20,419 bases of DNA from an uncultured Nitrosopumilaceae archaeon (GTDB lineage: Archaea; Thermoproteota; Nitrososphaeria; Nitrososphaerales; Nitrosopumilaceae): assembly GCA_937875805.1 (NCBI GenBank), contig CALFHG010000213.1, positions 1-20,419 on the forward strand, read 5' to 3'. This document shows, piece after piece, positions 1 to 8,023 of this stretch (positions within the stretch are counted from its first letter, which is position 1; the number at the start of each line of letters is the position of its first letter). Made by a program: the position numbers and the translations under genes. The notes under the pieces are model-generated. The model made no database searches. It had not been told where the DNA came from and saw only the letters and a program-made list of their open reading frames with translations.

Positions 1-33
1 ATTGGAGTAACTTGATTTTAGTTAAAAAGGTTA

Positions 34-342
34 TCAGTCATCATCAGGACATGTGAGTTCTCGGAGTTCAATGTATTTTTTTTCCATTGCTTCTGCATGA
101 ATCAATACTTTTGGTAGATCAAAGGAATCCTTTGAAAAATACCATCTAATAGGAACCCAATGCCCAATTCCATCCATATCATGGATCATTCCTTTATCGG
201 CTTTGACATTAATTTTTTCATCAATTGATGTTTCTCTAATTTCAAGACCTCGCTTTGTTTTATCCTCCATTACAATATCAGACTCACCGTCTTTGATAAA
301 ATAGAAAGTGCCTTGCTCAAGAATAGGAAGGTCTAATAGCAA
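34..342 (-). CDS. Uncharacterized 102-aa protein downstream of rhodanese
   Basis: I do not recognise this family. The predicted protein is soluble, charged and short, with no membrane segment and no signal peptide. It has a tryptophan-containing stretch near residues 62-68 (HWVPIRW), a helical charged region after about residue 80, and ends in an acidic CPDDD tail. The TTG start at 342 lies one base after the rhodanese stop codon, so the two genes are probably one transcript and translationally coupled. An ATG about 24 codons downstream is an alternative start and would give about 78 residues. Its position suggests a role linked to the rhodanese, but that is inference from context only. The reading frame is well supported by the tight packing; the function is unknown. 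Confidence 0.7.
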   Translation of the reverse strand: MLLDLPILEQGTFYFIKDGESDIVMEDKTKRGLEIRETSIDEKINVKADKGMIHDMDGIGHWVPIRWYFSKDSFDLPKVLIHAEAMEKKYIELRELTCPDDD

Positions 343-343
343 T

Positions 344-1189
344 TTATTTTTCCACAGGATTTCCTATCATGTTTCCCCATTCAGTCCAGGAACCATCATA
401 GTTTCGAACCTTTGGATATCCAAGTAGATATTTCAATACAAACCAACTGTGTGAAGAACGTTCTCCAATTCTACAATAACAAATTACATCTTTGTCAGGA
501 GTGACTCCTTTTGGTACATAATTTTGTCTTAACTCTTCAACTGCTTTGAAAGTACCATCAGCATCATTAACTGCAGTTGCCCATGGAATATTATTTGCAT
601 CAGGAATATGACCACCTCTTTGTGCATGTTCCATCGGATATTCTGGTGGTGCTGTAATTTGACCAGTGAATTCTGCAGGAGACCTTACATCAACCATCAC
701 ACTGTCATCTTTTCCTAAAGCTCTACTAACATCAAATAGATATGCACGTAATCCCTCATCTGGAGGTTGTGCAACATATGTTGTTGGTGCTATTTGAGGT
801 TCATCAGTAGTGTAATCTTTATTTTCTAATTCCCATTTTTTTCGTCCACCATCCATAATCTTTAGATTTTCATGACCGTAAATTTTGAAAACCCAAAAAG
901 CAAAGGCTGCAAACCAATTGTTAAAGTCCCCATAAAGAATAACTTCAGTATCAGCAGTAATTCCATTTTTAGCCATTAATGCTTCAAATTCTTTTTTACT
1001 AATGATATCCCTTGTAATAGGATCATTAATGTCTCGTTTCCACCAGATTAAACTGGCACCATTAATGTGGCCTTTTTGATATCCGTTTACAGGATCATAA
1101 TCAACTTCAACTAATTTCCTTTTTTCATTAGGAGGATTTTGGGATAACCATTCAGTGTTAACTAAAACTTCAGGGTGTGCGTAACTCAT
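344..1189 (-). CDS. Two-domain rhodanese-type sulfurtransferase
   Basis: This is a thiosulfate or mercaptopyruvate sulfurtransferase-like protein of about 281 residues made of two rhodanese domains. In this family a persulfide forms on one cysteine of the C-terminal domain. Here that cysteine is about C239, in the loop CRIGERS, followed by a typical helix and a YDGSWTEWG segment. The N-terminal domain has aspartate in the matching loop (YGDFNN), so it is probably the non-catalytic half. The frame extends upstream to 1249, but the N-terminal sequence MSYAHPEVLV starting at ATG 1189 is the natural beginning. A TATA-like element lies about 28 bases before it. The sulfur donor and acceptor cannot be read from sequence. 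The gene is followed one base later by a small unknown gene. Confidence 0.9.
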   Translation of the reverse strand: MSYAHPEVLVNTEWLSQNPPNEKRKLVEVDYDPVNGYQKGHINGASLIWWKRDINDPITRDIISKKEFEALMAKNGITADTEVILYGDFNNWFAAFAFWVFKIYGHENLKIMDGGRKKWELENKDYTTDEPQIAPTTYVAQPPDEGLRAYLFDVSRALGKDDSVMVDVRSPAEFTGQITAPPEYPMEHAQRGGHIPDANNIPWATAVNDADGTFKAVEELRQNYVPKGVTPDKDVICYCRIGERSSHSWFVLKYLLGYPKVRNYDGSWTEWGNMIGNPVEK

Positions 1190-1212
1190 AATTTCTTCGG
1201 ATTTGTTTTCAT

Positions 1213-1221
1213 ACTTAATTG
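1213..1221 (-). promoter_or_regulatory. Predicted TATA box for the rhodanese gene
   Basis: On the minus strand the sequence reads CAATTAAGT, centred about 28 bases upstream of the ATG at 1189. That spacing fits a leaderless archaeal transcript. It lies in the divergent region shared with NAD kinase. The match to the TATA consensus is only moderate. Confidence 0.4.
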
Positions 1222-1248
1222 TTTTTCCAAAAAATGGTAAAAATATCA

Positions 1249-1258
1249 TTTTTAAGTA
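1249..1258 (+). promoter_or_regulatory. Predicted TATA box for nadK
   Basis: TTTTTAAGTA is centred about 27 bases before the TTG start at 1280, the distance expected for a TATA box of a leaderless archaeal mRNA. The spacing supports the TTG as the true start. Confidence 0.5.
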
Positions 1259-1279
1259 AATACAATTCAGAAGAGCTGC

Positions 1280-2095
1280 TTGAAATTACAAAAAGTAGCA
1301 GTAGTCAGTAAAGTAGGATCCAAAAACTCAGAGCAAGCTGCAAAAGATGTCACAAAAAAGCTTTTAGCAAAAAAAGCAACAGTGTTTACAATTTCACCAA
1401 TTAAAGTTGAAGGTGCAAAACAAATGGATACATTGGAGGAATTGAAAAAAGAAAAACTAGATTTGGTAATAACCCTAGGAGGCGATGGTACAACACTTCG
1501 AGTATTTAGAAACTTGGAAAATGAAACGCCAATTCTAACTATCAACGTAGGAGGAAATAGAGGTATTTTATCAGAAATTACAATTGAAGAAATTGATGAT
1601 GCAATAGAACAAATTTTAAAAAATAATTTCTTTTTAGATAAAAGAACTAGAGTAGTTGCATCTTGTGGAGGAAAAGAGTTTCCACCAGCATTAAATGAAA
1701 TTTACATCACCAGAACAAACTTGACTAAAACTGCAGAGATTAAAATTAAATTTCAAGATGACATTGTAAAACAAAAAATGGATGGTGTGATAATTGCCAC
1801 CCCAAGTGGTTCTACAGGTCACTCATTTTCATTAGGAGGTCCAATTTTGCATGAAAGTTTGGATGTCTTAATCATAACACCTGTTGCACCAGTGTATAGA
1901 TTAGCATCAATGGTAGTTCCAGATGAAAAAATTGAGATTGTTTGTTCTCATGATTGTAATATTGCAATGGATGCACAAGTTGTAAAGGCAGTTGGATATG
2001 AAGAGCCAATTAGTATTAGAAAATACAAAAACCATGCAGTCTTTTTAAGATTAAAGAAAAGAGGGCTGAGACAAATGAGCAAACTTGGATTTTAA
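1280..2095 (+). CDS. nadK: NAD kinase
   Basis: This enzyme phosphorylates NAD to NADP in the cytosol using ATP or polyphosphate. The 271-residue length is normal for the archaeal and bacterial family. The diagnostic GGDGTTLR nucleotide-binding motif is at about residues 67-74. The conserved NE pair is near residues 139-140, and the glycine-rich TPSGSTGHSFSLGGP segment is near 174-188. The start is TTG; there is no better start that keeps the N-terminal strand KVAVVSK, and a TATA-like box lies 27 bases upstream. The 3-prime end overlaps the next gene by 11 bases, so nadK and nob1 are probably co-transcribed. It is divergent from the rhodanese gene. Confidence 0.95.
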   Translation: MKLQKVAVVSKVGSKNSEQAAKDVTKKLLAKKATVFTISPIKVEGAKQMDTLEELKKEKLDLVITLGGDGTTLRVFRNLENETPILTINVGGNRGILSEITIEEIDDAIEQILKNNFFLDKRTRVVASCGGKEFPPALNEIYITRTNLTKTAEIKIKFQDDIVKQKMDGVIIATPSGSTGHSFSLGGPILHESLDVLIITPVAPVYRLASMVVPDEKIEIVCSHDCNIAMDAQVVKAVGYEEPISIRKYKNHAVFLRLKKRGLRQMSKLGF

Positions 2096-2567
2096 AATTT
2101 TAGACGCTAGTGCATTTTATGCAGGAGTTCCATTTAGATCAACAGATGTTTGTTACACAACACCACTAGTTTATGAGGAAATTAGACACATAAAGAAAAA
2201 TCATGATGCAATAGGAACTTTACTTGAAACTAGGAGATTGGAAATTAGAGAGCCATCTTTAGAATATATAAAAAATGCAATTAAAGCATCAAAAAATACA
2301 GGGGATTTTCCCCAGTTATCAAAGCAAGATATTTCAATTATCGCATTAGGCATAGAAACCAATGGTAAGATAATCAGCGATGATTTTGCAATTTCAAATG
2401 TTGCAAAGAATTTAGGTTTAGAAATAATCCCAATTATGACTAAAGGAATCAAGGATGTGGGTAAATGGGTTCACTATTGTCCAGGATGTAGAACCAATCA
2501 TGCAACAGGAAAAGAGTGTCCAGTGTGTGGAACTCCATTAAAAAGAAAATTACTCAAAGAGAAATAA
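2085..2567 (+). CDS. nob1: rRNA maturation endonuclease Nob1 (PIN domain plus zinc ribbon)
   Basis: Nob1 cleaves the 3-prime end of precursor 16S rRNA during small-subunit maturation. Residues 1 to about 120 form a PIN domain with the expected acidic metal-binding positions D7, E31, D82 and D99/D100. Residues 130-150 form a zinc ribbon with cysteines C132, C135, C145 and C148 (CPGC and CPVC), followed by a lysine-rich tail. The 160-residue length matches short archaeal Nob1 proteins. The start is a TTG inside the nadK reading frame, giving an 11-base overlap, and the first strand KILDASAF begins right after it. The next gene is convergent. PIN-domain toxins are an alternative family, but they do not carry this zinc ribbon. 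Confidence 0.93.
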   Translation: MDFKILDASAFYAGVPFRSTDVCYTTPLVYEEIRHIKKNHDAIGTLLETRRLEIREPSLEYIKNAIKASKNTGDFPQLSKQDISIIALGIETNGKIISDDFAISNVAKNLGLEIIPIMTKGIKDVGKWVHYCPGCRTNHATGKECPVCGTPLKRKLLKEK

Positions 2568-2609
2568 GTTCAACATAATATCATCAAAGTATTGAATGTG
2601 AATTAAAAA

Positions 2610-3296
2610 TCAAGAATCATTTAATGTTTTTTGGCTTGTTGTTTTTAGTAATTTGCTTTTAGTGCCCAGTGTTTTTTTAATTTTTTTTGCACGTGCTTCA
2701 CCCAAACCTTCAACTTTTGCCAATTCAGCAGTGGTTGCACCAAAAACTTTCAGAGGAGTTCCAAATTTAGTTAACAGTCTAACTGCAAATTTCTCTCCAA
2801 CTCCAGGCAAACTACAAAGAACTGAAAGTTGTTGTTTTCCCAAATCAGAGGATTTTTTGATCTTTTTTAGATATGGTCCTTGTGGAGCATCTTTTCGAGA
2901 ACACATGGATACCAGTAATTTTGCAGTATGGGCAGCACTCGGAGTAGGAATTACAGGGATGTTAAAATCTAAAACAACAGTAGAAAGCGCACCGTAAAAT
3001 ATCATTGGATTTTCAGTTATTTCTTCAATTTCATCAACATTACCTTCCATGAGAACTATAGGATGTTCAAAATGTTCCTTTAGTCTAGTGCATTGATCAA
3101 AAAGTCTACCATCAAAAATAGAAGCCATAAGATCACGAATACTTTTTCGCTCTACTATAGTTTCAGGTGCAACAATATAATCACCAATTGGAAGTGTTTT
3201 CATTTCAATATTCATTCCAATTGATTTGAGTAAATCAGGAATTCCACTTTTTCTTTCTCTCTCATCTACAATTATTCGGAGATTTTCTAAATTCAC
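2610..3296 (-). CDS. xpf: XPF/Mus81-family structure-specific nuclease (short archaeal form)
   Basis: This is an ERCC4-type nuclease followed by a double helix-hairpin-helix domain, used in archaea to cut branched DNA such as 3-prime flaps. The nuclease domain (residues 1 to about 140) shows D11, GDY at 38-40 and the signature ERKSIRD at 49-55. Two hairpins follow: LPGVGEKFA near 163-171 and VEGLGEARAKKI near 195-206. At 228 residues it is the short, helicase-free form found in Crenarchaeota and Thaumarchaeota, which in crenarchaea works with PCNA. The tail SQKTLNDS resembles the start of a PCNA-binding motif but lacks the aromatic residues. The start is GTG, with a TATA-like box 26 bases upstream. 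Confidence 0.94.
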   Translation of the reverse strand: MNLENLRIIVDERERKSGIPDLLKSIGMNIEMKTLPIGDYIVAPETIVERKSIRDLMASIFDGRLFDQCTRLKEHFEHPIVLMEGNVDEIEEITENPMIFYGALSTVVLDFNIPVIPTPSAAHTAKLLVSMCSRKDAPQGPYLKKIKKSSDLGKQQLSVLCSLPGVGEKFAVRLLTKFGTPLKVFGATTAELAKVEGLGEARAKKIKKTLGTKSKLLKTTSQKTLNDS

Positions 3297-3317
3297 AATA
3301 CAACTGGAAAAGAATTG

Positions 3318-3326
3318 TTAATATCT
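3318..3326 (-). promoter_or_regulatory. Predicted TATA box for xpf
   Basis: On the minus strand the region reads AGATATTAA, inside an AT-rich stretch, centred about 26 bases before the GTG at 3296. It suggests xpf is transcribed separately from prefoldin beta, which ends about 50 bases upstream. Confidence 0.45.
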
Positions 3327-3348
3327 TATATGAAATTGGTATGAGAAA

Positions 3349-3750
<402 letters not shown>

Positions 3751-3772
3751 GTTTAATCAAAAAATTTGTTTC

Positions 3773-3780
3773 ATTATATC
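3773..3780 (-). promoter_or_regulatory. Predicted TATA box for pfdB, overlapping the pcc1 stop region
   Basis: GATATAAT on the minus strand is centred 26-27 bases before the prefoldin ATG. It overlaps the last codons of pcc1, so this would be an internal promoter within the cluster. Confidence 0.45.
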
Positions 3781-4019
3781 TTTACCGATTCAATTGAATC
3801 ATAGCTGGCTTGAATTAATCGAAGAGTTGAATTCAAGTTTGCTCTAAGATGCGTTAGTTGGTCAGTCTCAACAGCGATTGTAATTTTTTTATCAAAAGTT
3901 ATCTTGGTTTTTACAGGATTTTCAGGATAGAATTCATTGTCAATATTTACAGAATCATAAATTGCTATTGTCTTATCTTTTGCATCAACTGTAATTTTTG
4001 CACTAAAGTTTAATGTCAT
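3774..4019 (-). CDS. pcc1: KEOPS complex subunit Pcc1
   Basis: This is an 81-residue protein of the Pcc1/CTAG family. Pcc1 is the dimerization subunit of KEOPS, the complex that makes the t6A modification at position 37 of ANN-decoding tRNAs. The sequence has the family pattern: two or three beta strands in the first half (about residues 3-50), then a long helix containing DQLTHLRANLNSTLRLIQ, close to the conserved LRA-N-SYLR helix of archaeal Pcc1. It overlaps the 3-prime end of the L37Ae gene by 17 bases in another frame, so translation is likely coupled. Placement next to exosome and ribosomal genes is common for pcc1 in archaea. The other KEOPS subunits are not in this window. Confidence 0.85.
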   Translation of the reverse strand: MTLNFSAKITVDAKDKTIAIYDSVNIDNEFYPENPVKTKITFDKKITIAVETDQLTHLRANLNSTLRLIQASYDSIESVKI

Positions 4020-4224
4020 ATGCTGTACCAGCTACTTTATAGCTGCATTTTTTACAAGACCAAATTCCAACTGCATCACGTCCAAATGTTTTAGAACCGC
4101 ATTCAGGGCAAGTTCGTTTTTCTTTTAGTGTGAAATGGATTTTTGTATATTGTTTTCTAAGTTTAATTCCGTAACGAGCACCCAATCCTTTAAGGGCTTT
4201 TTTTGCTTTTGTGTGTTTGACCAT
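4003..4224 (-). CDS. rpl37ae: Large-subunit ribosomal protein L37Ae (eL43)
   Basis: This is a 73-residue zinc-ribbon ribosomal protein shared by archaea and eukaryotes. The N-terminus is basic (KHTKAKKALKGLGARYG), matching the conserved start of the family with its G-ARYG element. Four cysteines form the zinc site: C39, C42, C57 and C60 (CPECG and CKKCS). The C-terminus AGTAYDIKL is slightly shortened compared with longer eukaryotic members. The ATG at 4224 lies one base after the rrp42 stop codon, so the genes are one operon. It overlaps pcc1 by 17 bases. Confidence 0.95.
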   Translation of the reverse strand: MVKHTKAKKALKGLGARYGIKLRKQYTKIHFTLKEKRTCPECGSKTFGRDAVGIWSCKKCSYKVAGTAYDIKL

Positions 4225-4225
4225 T

Positions 4226-5044
4226 TTACTGACTACCTTTTTGAGACTCTTTTATAATTTCTCTTATTTTTGCGCCTACTCTAACTGCAATGTCACCACA
4301 TTGATGCATTTCTTCTAAAGTAAATCCGTCACTGCCACCTTTTTGTAAAGCACAAATATTTCCATCAGAATCACTGGTAATTGTAACTCTAGCATCCATA
4401 CTAGCCCATTCATCTCCATTTGGATCAACTATAATGTGATTTCCAATCTTTCCCATAGTTACAGATACTGGAATTGTTGTAGTTGGTAATTGAGATTCTT
4501 CACCTTCAACAAGTGTTACTGTATCATCAACCATAGTCCATTTTGGAGTTTTTGATGCGAGTAGTGCAGCAGTAGCAGAATATGAGCATGCATCAAAGAG
4601 ATTTCCATCATAATCAATTACTACAATATCAGCAAATACACCAACTACAGATTTGTCTTTTTCAATAACTAATTGTGATACATCAACCATGTGACTTTCT
4701 CTAATTCCTCTATCAACAACTCTTGCCAATTCAATTACATCATCTCGTGGTGGTCCAGTTTCAACAGTAGGATGTGAAAATGGTAAAAGTTCAGCAGTAC
4801 ACATGAAGATGCCTTTGTCACCCATATCCGGGAAAGGTCTGTCTGGTTGGATTTTTACTCCACATAAAACGTCGGTATCGCCTAGAAATACTCTTGCTGA
4901 ACCGTTTGCTTTAGGAATTGCGTTAATTTCAATTTTGATTTCACGTGGTTCATCAAATGCACGTCCATCAACACGTTTTCCTTCTTCTAATAATTCAAGG
5001 ATTTGATTCTTTTTTAGTAAATCAATAACTGTAACAGAGGTCAA
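4226..5044 (-). CDS. rrp42: Exosome core subunit Rrp42 (RNase PH-like, structural)
   Basis: This is one of two RNase PH-like subunits that alternate in the hexameric ring of the archaeal exosome. Rrp42 has the fold but not the catalytic residues; it shapes the RNA path and supports Rrp41. The 272-residue length is normal. The RVDGRAFDEPREI segment near residues 24-36 and the helix-rich C-terminus are typical. The segment around NGDEWASMDARVTI replaces the catalytic aspartate region seen in Rrp41. The start is TTG, two bases after the rrp41 stop, giving an N-terminal helix (LLKKNQILELLEEG) like that of other archaeal Rrp42 proteins. Confidence 0.95.
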   Translation of the reverse strand: MTSVTVIDLLKKNQILELLEEGKRVDGRAFDEPREIKIEINAIPKANGSARVFLGDTDVLCGVKIQPDRPFPDMGDKGIFMCTAELLPFSHPTVETGPPRDDVIELARVVDRGIRESHMVDVSQLVIEKDKSVVGVFADIVVIDYDGNLFDACSYSATAALLASKTPKWTMVDDTVTLVEGEESQLPTTTIPVSVTMGKIGNHIIVDPNGDEWASMDARVTITSDSDGNICALQKGGSDGFTLEEMHQCGDIAVRVGAKIREIIKESQKGSQ

Positions 5045-5046
5045 TT

Positions 5047-5780
<734 letters not shown>

Positions 5781-5781
<1 letters not shown>

Positions 5782-6464
5782 TATGATTCATTATCCTTTA
5801 TTTGTAACATATCTTTGATTTGGTCAGTCAAATTAGCAACATGTGCCTTTTCATTAACCATTTCAATTGCTTTTTTAGCCTTTAATAATCCCTCTGGAGA
5901 TTCACAGGAAATTACTACCCAACCATTCTGACCAATTGTTACTGCAGCATCTGTTGCCATTTCTATCATCTGAATCATGCTGCCTTTCTTTCCAATTAGT
6001 CTTGGAACTTTACTTGGGGAAATTTTTACCAATACACCAGAATCAATTTTACCTAAATCCCTATCAGAGATTGTTACTAGAGGATCTCTAGTTCTATCAA
6101 AATTAGCAATTCTTGCTGCTACCAGATCTCCTGTTTTTAATTTAGATGAAAGTTCATCTGCATGAGCAGAAAAATCTCGTCCAAAAACATCTTGTGCAGG
6201 TAAGAATCCAACATAACAAGAATTGATGTCCAACTCCCAAGATAGTGAAGTGTGAGAATTGATTTTACCAATTACAAGATCATCGATTTTAGGAATATAT
6301 TTTCCAGTTAAGGTAAGTACTCTAACAGAGTCATCATAAATTTCAGAAATACCAATAGTTGTAGAAATTATCTTATCACCTTCAAGAATTACATTTTGTT
6401 CAGGTCTAAAAGGGCCAGTAGTTATTACATCGCCAGGAATAACGTATTTTCTCTTATTATCCAT
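5781..6464 (-). CDS. rrp4: Exosome RNA-binding cap subunit Rrp4
   Basis: Rrp4 forms the RNA-binding cap on top of the Rrp41-Rrp42 ring and guides substrates into the pore. Three domains can be seen in 227 residues. The N-terminal domain (about 1-55) contains VIPGDVITTG. The S1 domain (about 58-135) contains DLVIGKINSHTSLSWELDIN and ends near TISDRDLG. The KH domain (about 142-215) has the loop GKKG at 158-161 followed by SMIQMIE. The ATG overlaps the SDO1 stop by one base (TAATG), and the stop overlaps the rrp41 start by one base, so translational coupling across the three genes is likely. Confidence 0.96.
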
Positions 6465-7150
6465 TATTGAACTACCTCAACTGAAGCAGAGCCCTTAGTT
6501 ATAGAACCTAGTCTGTCTATCACATTTGGCCTTGCTGCAGCGGGTATTTCAAGTATTGCTTTTAAGGAACCATTGTTTTGCCATTCTTCAGATTTTAAAG
6601 AACCTACAGACTTTAGCACTGCATATGATTGCGATGCAAACTGTGCTGGAATTATAATTTCTAATTGTAGACTTTCTGTTTTTAATGCGATAATAGAACG
6701 TAGTTCTTCAACAATATCTTTAACCTGTTCATCTACACTTTTTTGAGGATCGACTGAAACCCGTCCATCTTTCATAGCCTGTTCAATTCTCAATGGAGGA
6801 TGAGGCAGGTGTGTTTTAGGGTCTACGTATGTTTTAGCAATATATGTGACAATCTGTTTTTTCTTGTCTTCCATCATTTTTCTTCTTTGATCAGTAGTAA
6901 GATTTAGATCACCTTTTTGCATTATGATTTCTGCAATCGCAGTAGGATCTTCAGTCTTAAAGGCCCTGAATAGTTTATCTCCTGAAGGTCTTGTGCCTTT
7001 TCCAGAATCAGTATAAATCTCATCTGAAACTAGAACTGCTGAAAGGTCTTTTTTCTTTCCAAGTTTGTACTCTAATGCAGGATCTGGCTTTACCATGATT
7101 TCAAATTTTTCTCCTTCAAAGGAATATCTTACTAATGTAACATCAGCCAT
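6464..7150 (-). CDS. sdo1: Ribosome maturation protein SDO1 (SBDS homologue)
   Basis: This is the archaeal homologue of the Shwachman-Bodian-Diamond protein. In eukaryotes, with the GTPase EFL1, it releases the anti-association factor eIF6 from the new large subunit; archaea share the protein and aIF6. The 228-residue length is normal. The N-terminal FYSH-type domain is visible (residues 1 to about 95: RYSFEGEKFEIMVKPD, with SDEIYTDSGKG and LTTDQRRKMMEDKKKQIV at its end). The helical middle contains HPPLRIEQAMKDGRVSVDP, and a ferredoxin-like C-terminal domain follows. It is the first gene of the exosome operon, the classic archaeal arrangement, and has a TATA-like box 27 bases upstream. Confidence 0.96.
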   Translation of the reverse strand: MADVTLVRYSFEGEKFEIMVKPDPALEYKLGKKKDLSAVLVSDEIYTDSGKGTRPSGDKLFRAFKTEDPTAIAEIIMQKGDLNLTTDQRRKMMEDKKKQIVTYIAKTYVDPKTHLPHPPLRIEQAMKDGRVSVDPQKSVDEQVKDIVEELRSIIALKTESLQLEIIIPAQFASQSYAVLKSVGSLKSEEWQNNGSLKAILEIPAAARPNVIDRLGSITKGSASVEVVQ

Positions 7151-7170
7151 TTCTAAAATTAGTATGAGGA

Positions 7171-7182
7171 TTTCTTATTTAT
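7171..7182 (-). promoter_or_regulatory. Predicted TATA box for the sdo1-exosome operon
   Basis: The minus strand reads ATAAATAAGAAA, centred about 27 bases before the ATG of sdo1 at 7150. This would drive the whole SDO1-Rrp4-Rrp41-Rrp42-L37Ae-Pcc1 operon with a leaderless first gene. Confidence 0.5.
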
Positions 7183-7265
7183 CTGTATTAAGAATTAATT
7201 TTTTAAAATCATAATTTATGAGCCATTTCAAAAATAAAATGCATGTAAAAATCAAATATCATCAA

Positions 7266-7336
7266 TGGGCAAATTCATTCCCGACTATGCCTAATATCGA
7301 GCTAGATTTTTATGTGGATTTTGGGAATTTTGCTCA
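7266..7336. repeat. Imperfect inverted repeat around the rpoD promoter
   Basis: The left arm TGGGCAAATTCATTCCC (7266-7282) and right arm GGGAATTTTGCTCA (7323-7336) are complementary apart from a three-base bulge, one G/T pair and one A/T length adjustment. The loop of about 40 bases contains the TATA-like element, and the right arm ends directly before the TTG start of rpoD. It could be an operator-like dyad, an RNA hairpin in a longer transcript, or chance. No known motif is recognised. Confidence 0.35.
7307..7313 (+). promoter_or_regulatory. Predicted TATA box for rpoD
   Basis: TTTTTAT is centred 27 bases before the TTG at 7337, the spacing of a leaderless archaeal promoter. It supports the TTG start. 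Confidence 0.45.
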
Positions 7337-7978
7337 TTGTCATCATTAGAGATTATTAGTAAAGATGATCAGAAAATTGCTGTAAAACTAAAAGGTATTC
7401 CATTACAATATGCTAATGCACTTAGACGAGTATGTCTAAACGGAGTTCCAGTATTTGCAATTGATACAGTAGATATTGTTATGAATTCATCAGTTCTACC
7501 AGATGAAGGATTAGCCCATAGATTAGGACTAATTCCAATAACAACAGACTTGGCAAGATTTAACGAACCATCAAAGTGTGAATGTCAAAGCGAAACAGGA
7601 TGTTCAAACTGTAAAGTAATGCTAGTTTTAGATTCAGGAGAAGAGTCAGACGTTACAAGAACAATTTTCTCAGATGAATTATCCTCAGAAGATGATTCAA
7701 TTAAACCAGTTTCAGACAAAATTCCAATAGTCCATTTAGCACCAGGTCAAAGAATCAAAATAGAATGTTATGCTAGACTAGGACGCGGAACCGATCATGC
7801 AAAATGGAATTCTGCAAATATTTCAACACTTACAGATACGGATAAAGAAGATGTCAAAGTGTTAACAGTGGAATCAACAGGTGCACTCAAACCAGAGCAA
7901 ATCATTGTTGCAGGAGTAGATGAGGTTAGTAATAGAGTAAGTCAATTCAAAGATATGATTGACAAAGTTGAAGCATAA
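7337..7978 (+). CDS. rpoD: DNA-directed RNA polymerase subunit D (Rpo3)
   Basis: Subunit D pairs with subunit L to form the assembly platform of archaeal RNA polymerase, equivalent to Rpb3-Rpb11 and bacterial alpha. The 213-residue protein has the conserved LQYANALRRVCLNGVPVFAID segment (about 23-43), the LPDEGLAHRLGLIPI loop (about 54-68) and the DHAKWNSANIS motif. Four cysteines at 81, 83, 89 and 92 (CEC, then CSNC) form a putative metal loop placed like the zinc loop of eukaryotic Rpb3. The ferredoxin-like Fe-S domain that many archaeal D subunits carry before the final VESTG segment is absent. The start is TTG with a TATA-like box 27 bases upstream. It begins a ribosomal protein cluster. 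Confidence 0.96.
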   Translation: MSSLEIISKDDQKIAVKLKGIPLQYANALRRVCLNGVPVFAIDTVDIVMNSSVLPDEGLAHRLGLIPITTDLARFNEPSKCECQSETGCSNCKVMLVLDSGEESDVTRTIFSDELSSEDDSIKPVSDKIPIVHLAPGQRIKIECYARLGRGTDHAKWNSANISTLTDTDKEDVKVLTVESTGALKPEQIIVAGVDEVSNRVSQFKDMIDKVEA

Positions 7979-7992
7979 ACTAAGCATAGACA

Positions 7993-8000
7993 TTATATTT
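7993..8000 (+). promoter_or_regulatory. Predicted TATA box for rpl18e operon
   Basis: TTATATTT is centred 27-28 bases before the ATG at 8024. The 45-base gap after rpoD therefore seems to hold a separate promoter for the L18e-L13-S9 genes. Confidence 0.5.
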
Positions 8001-8023
8001 GGGTTTCAAATCGAATTATTCAC

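Noticed and set aside
1..33. Short sequence before the first stop codon
   Set aside because: Thirty-three bases with no clear terminator, promoter or frame; nothing can be supported here.
7218..7349. A 43-codon frame (ATG to TAG) in the sdo1-rpoD gap, overlapping the rpoD start
   Set aside because: It covers the rpoD promoter, ends in a histidine-rich tail inside rpoD, and has no recognisable sequence or promoter of its own. It is probably chance; conservation in relatives could change this.
7979..8023. Possible tRNA or small RNA between rpoD and rpl18e
   Set aside because: Only 45 bases, AT-rich, with no cloverleaf; it is explained by a TATA box and leaderless start.
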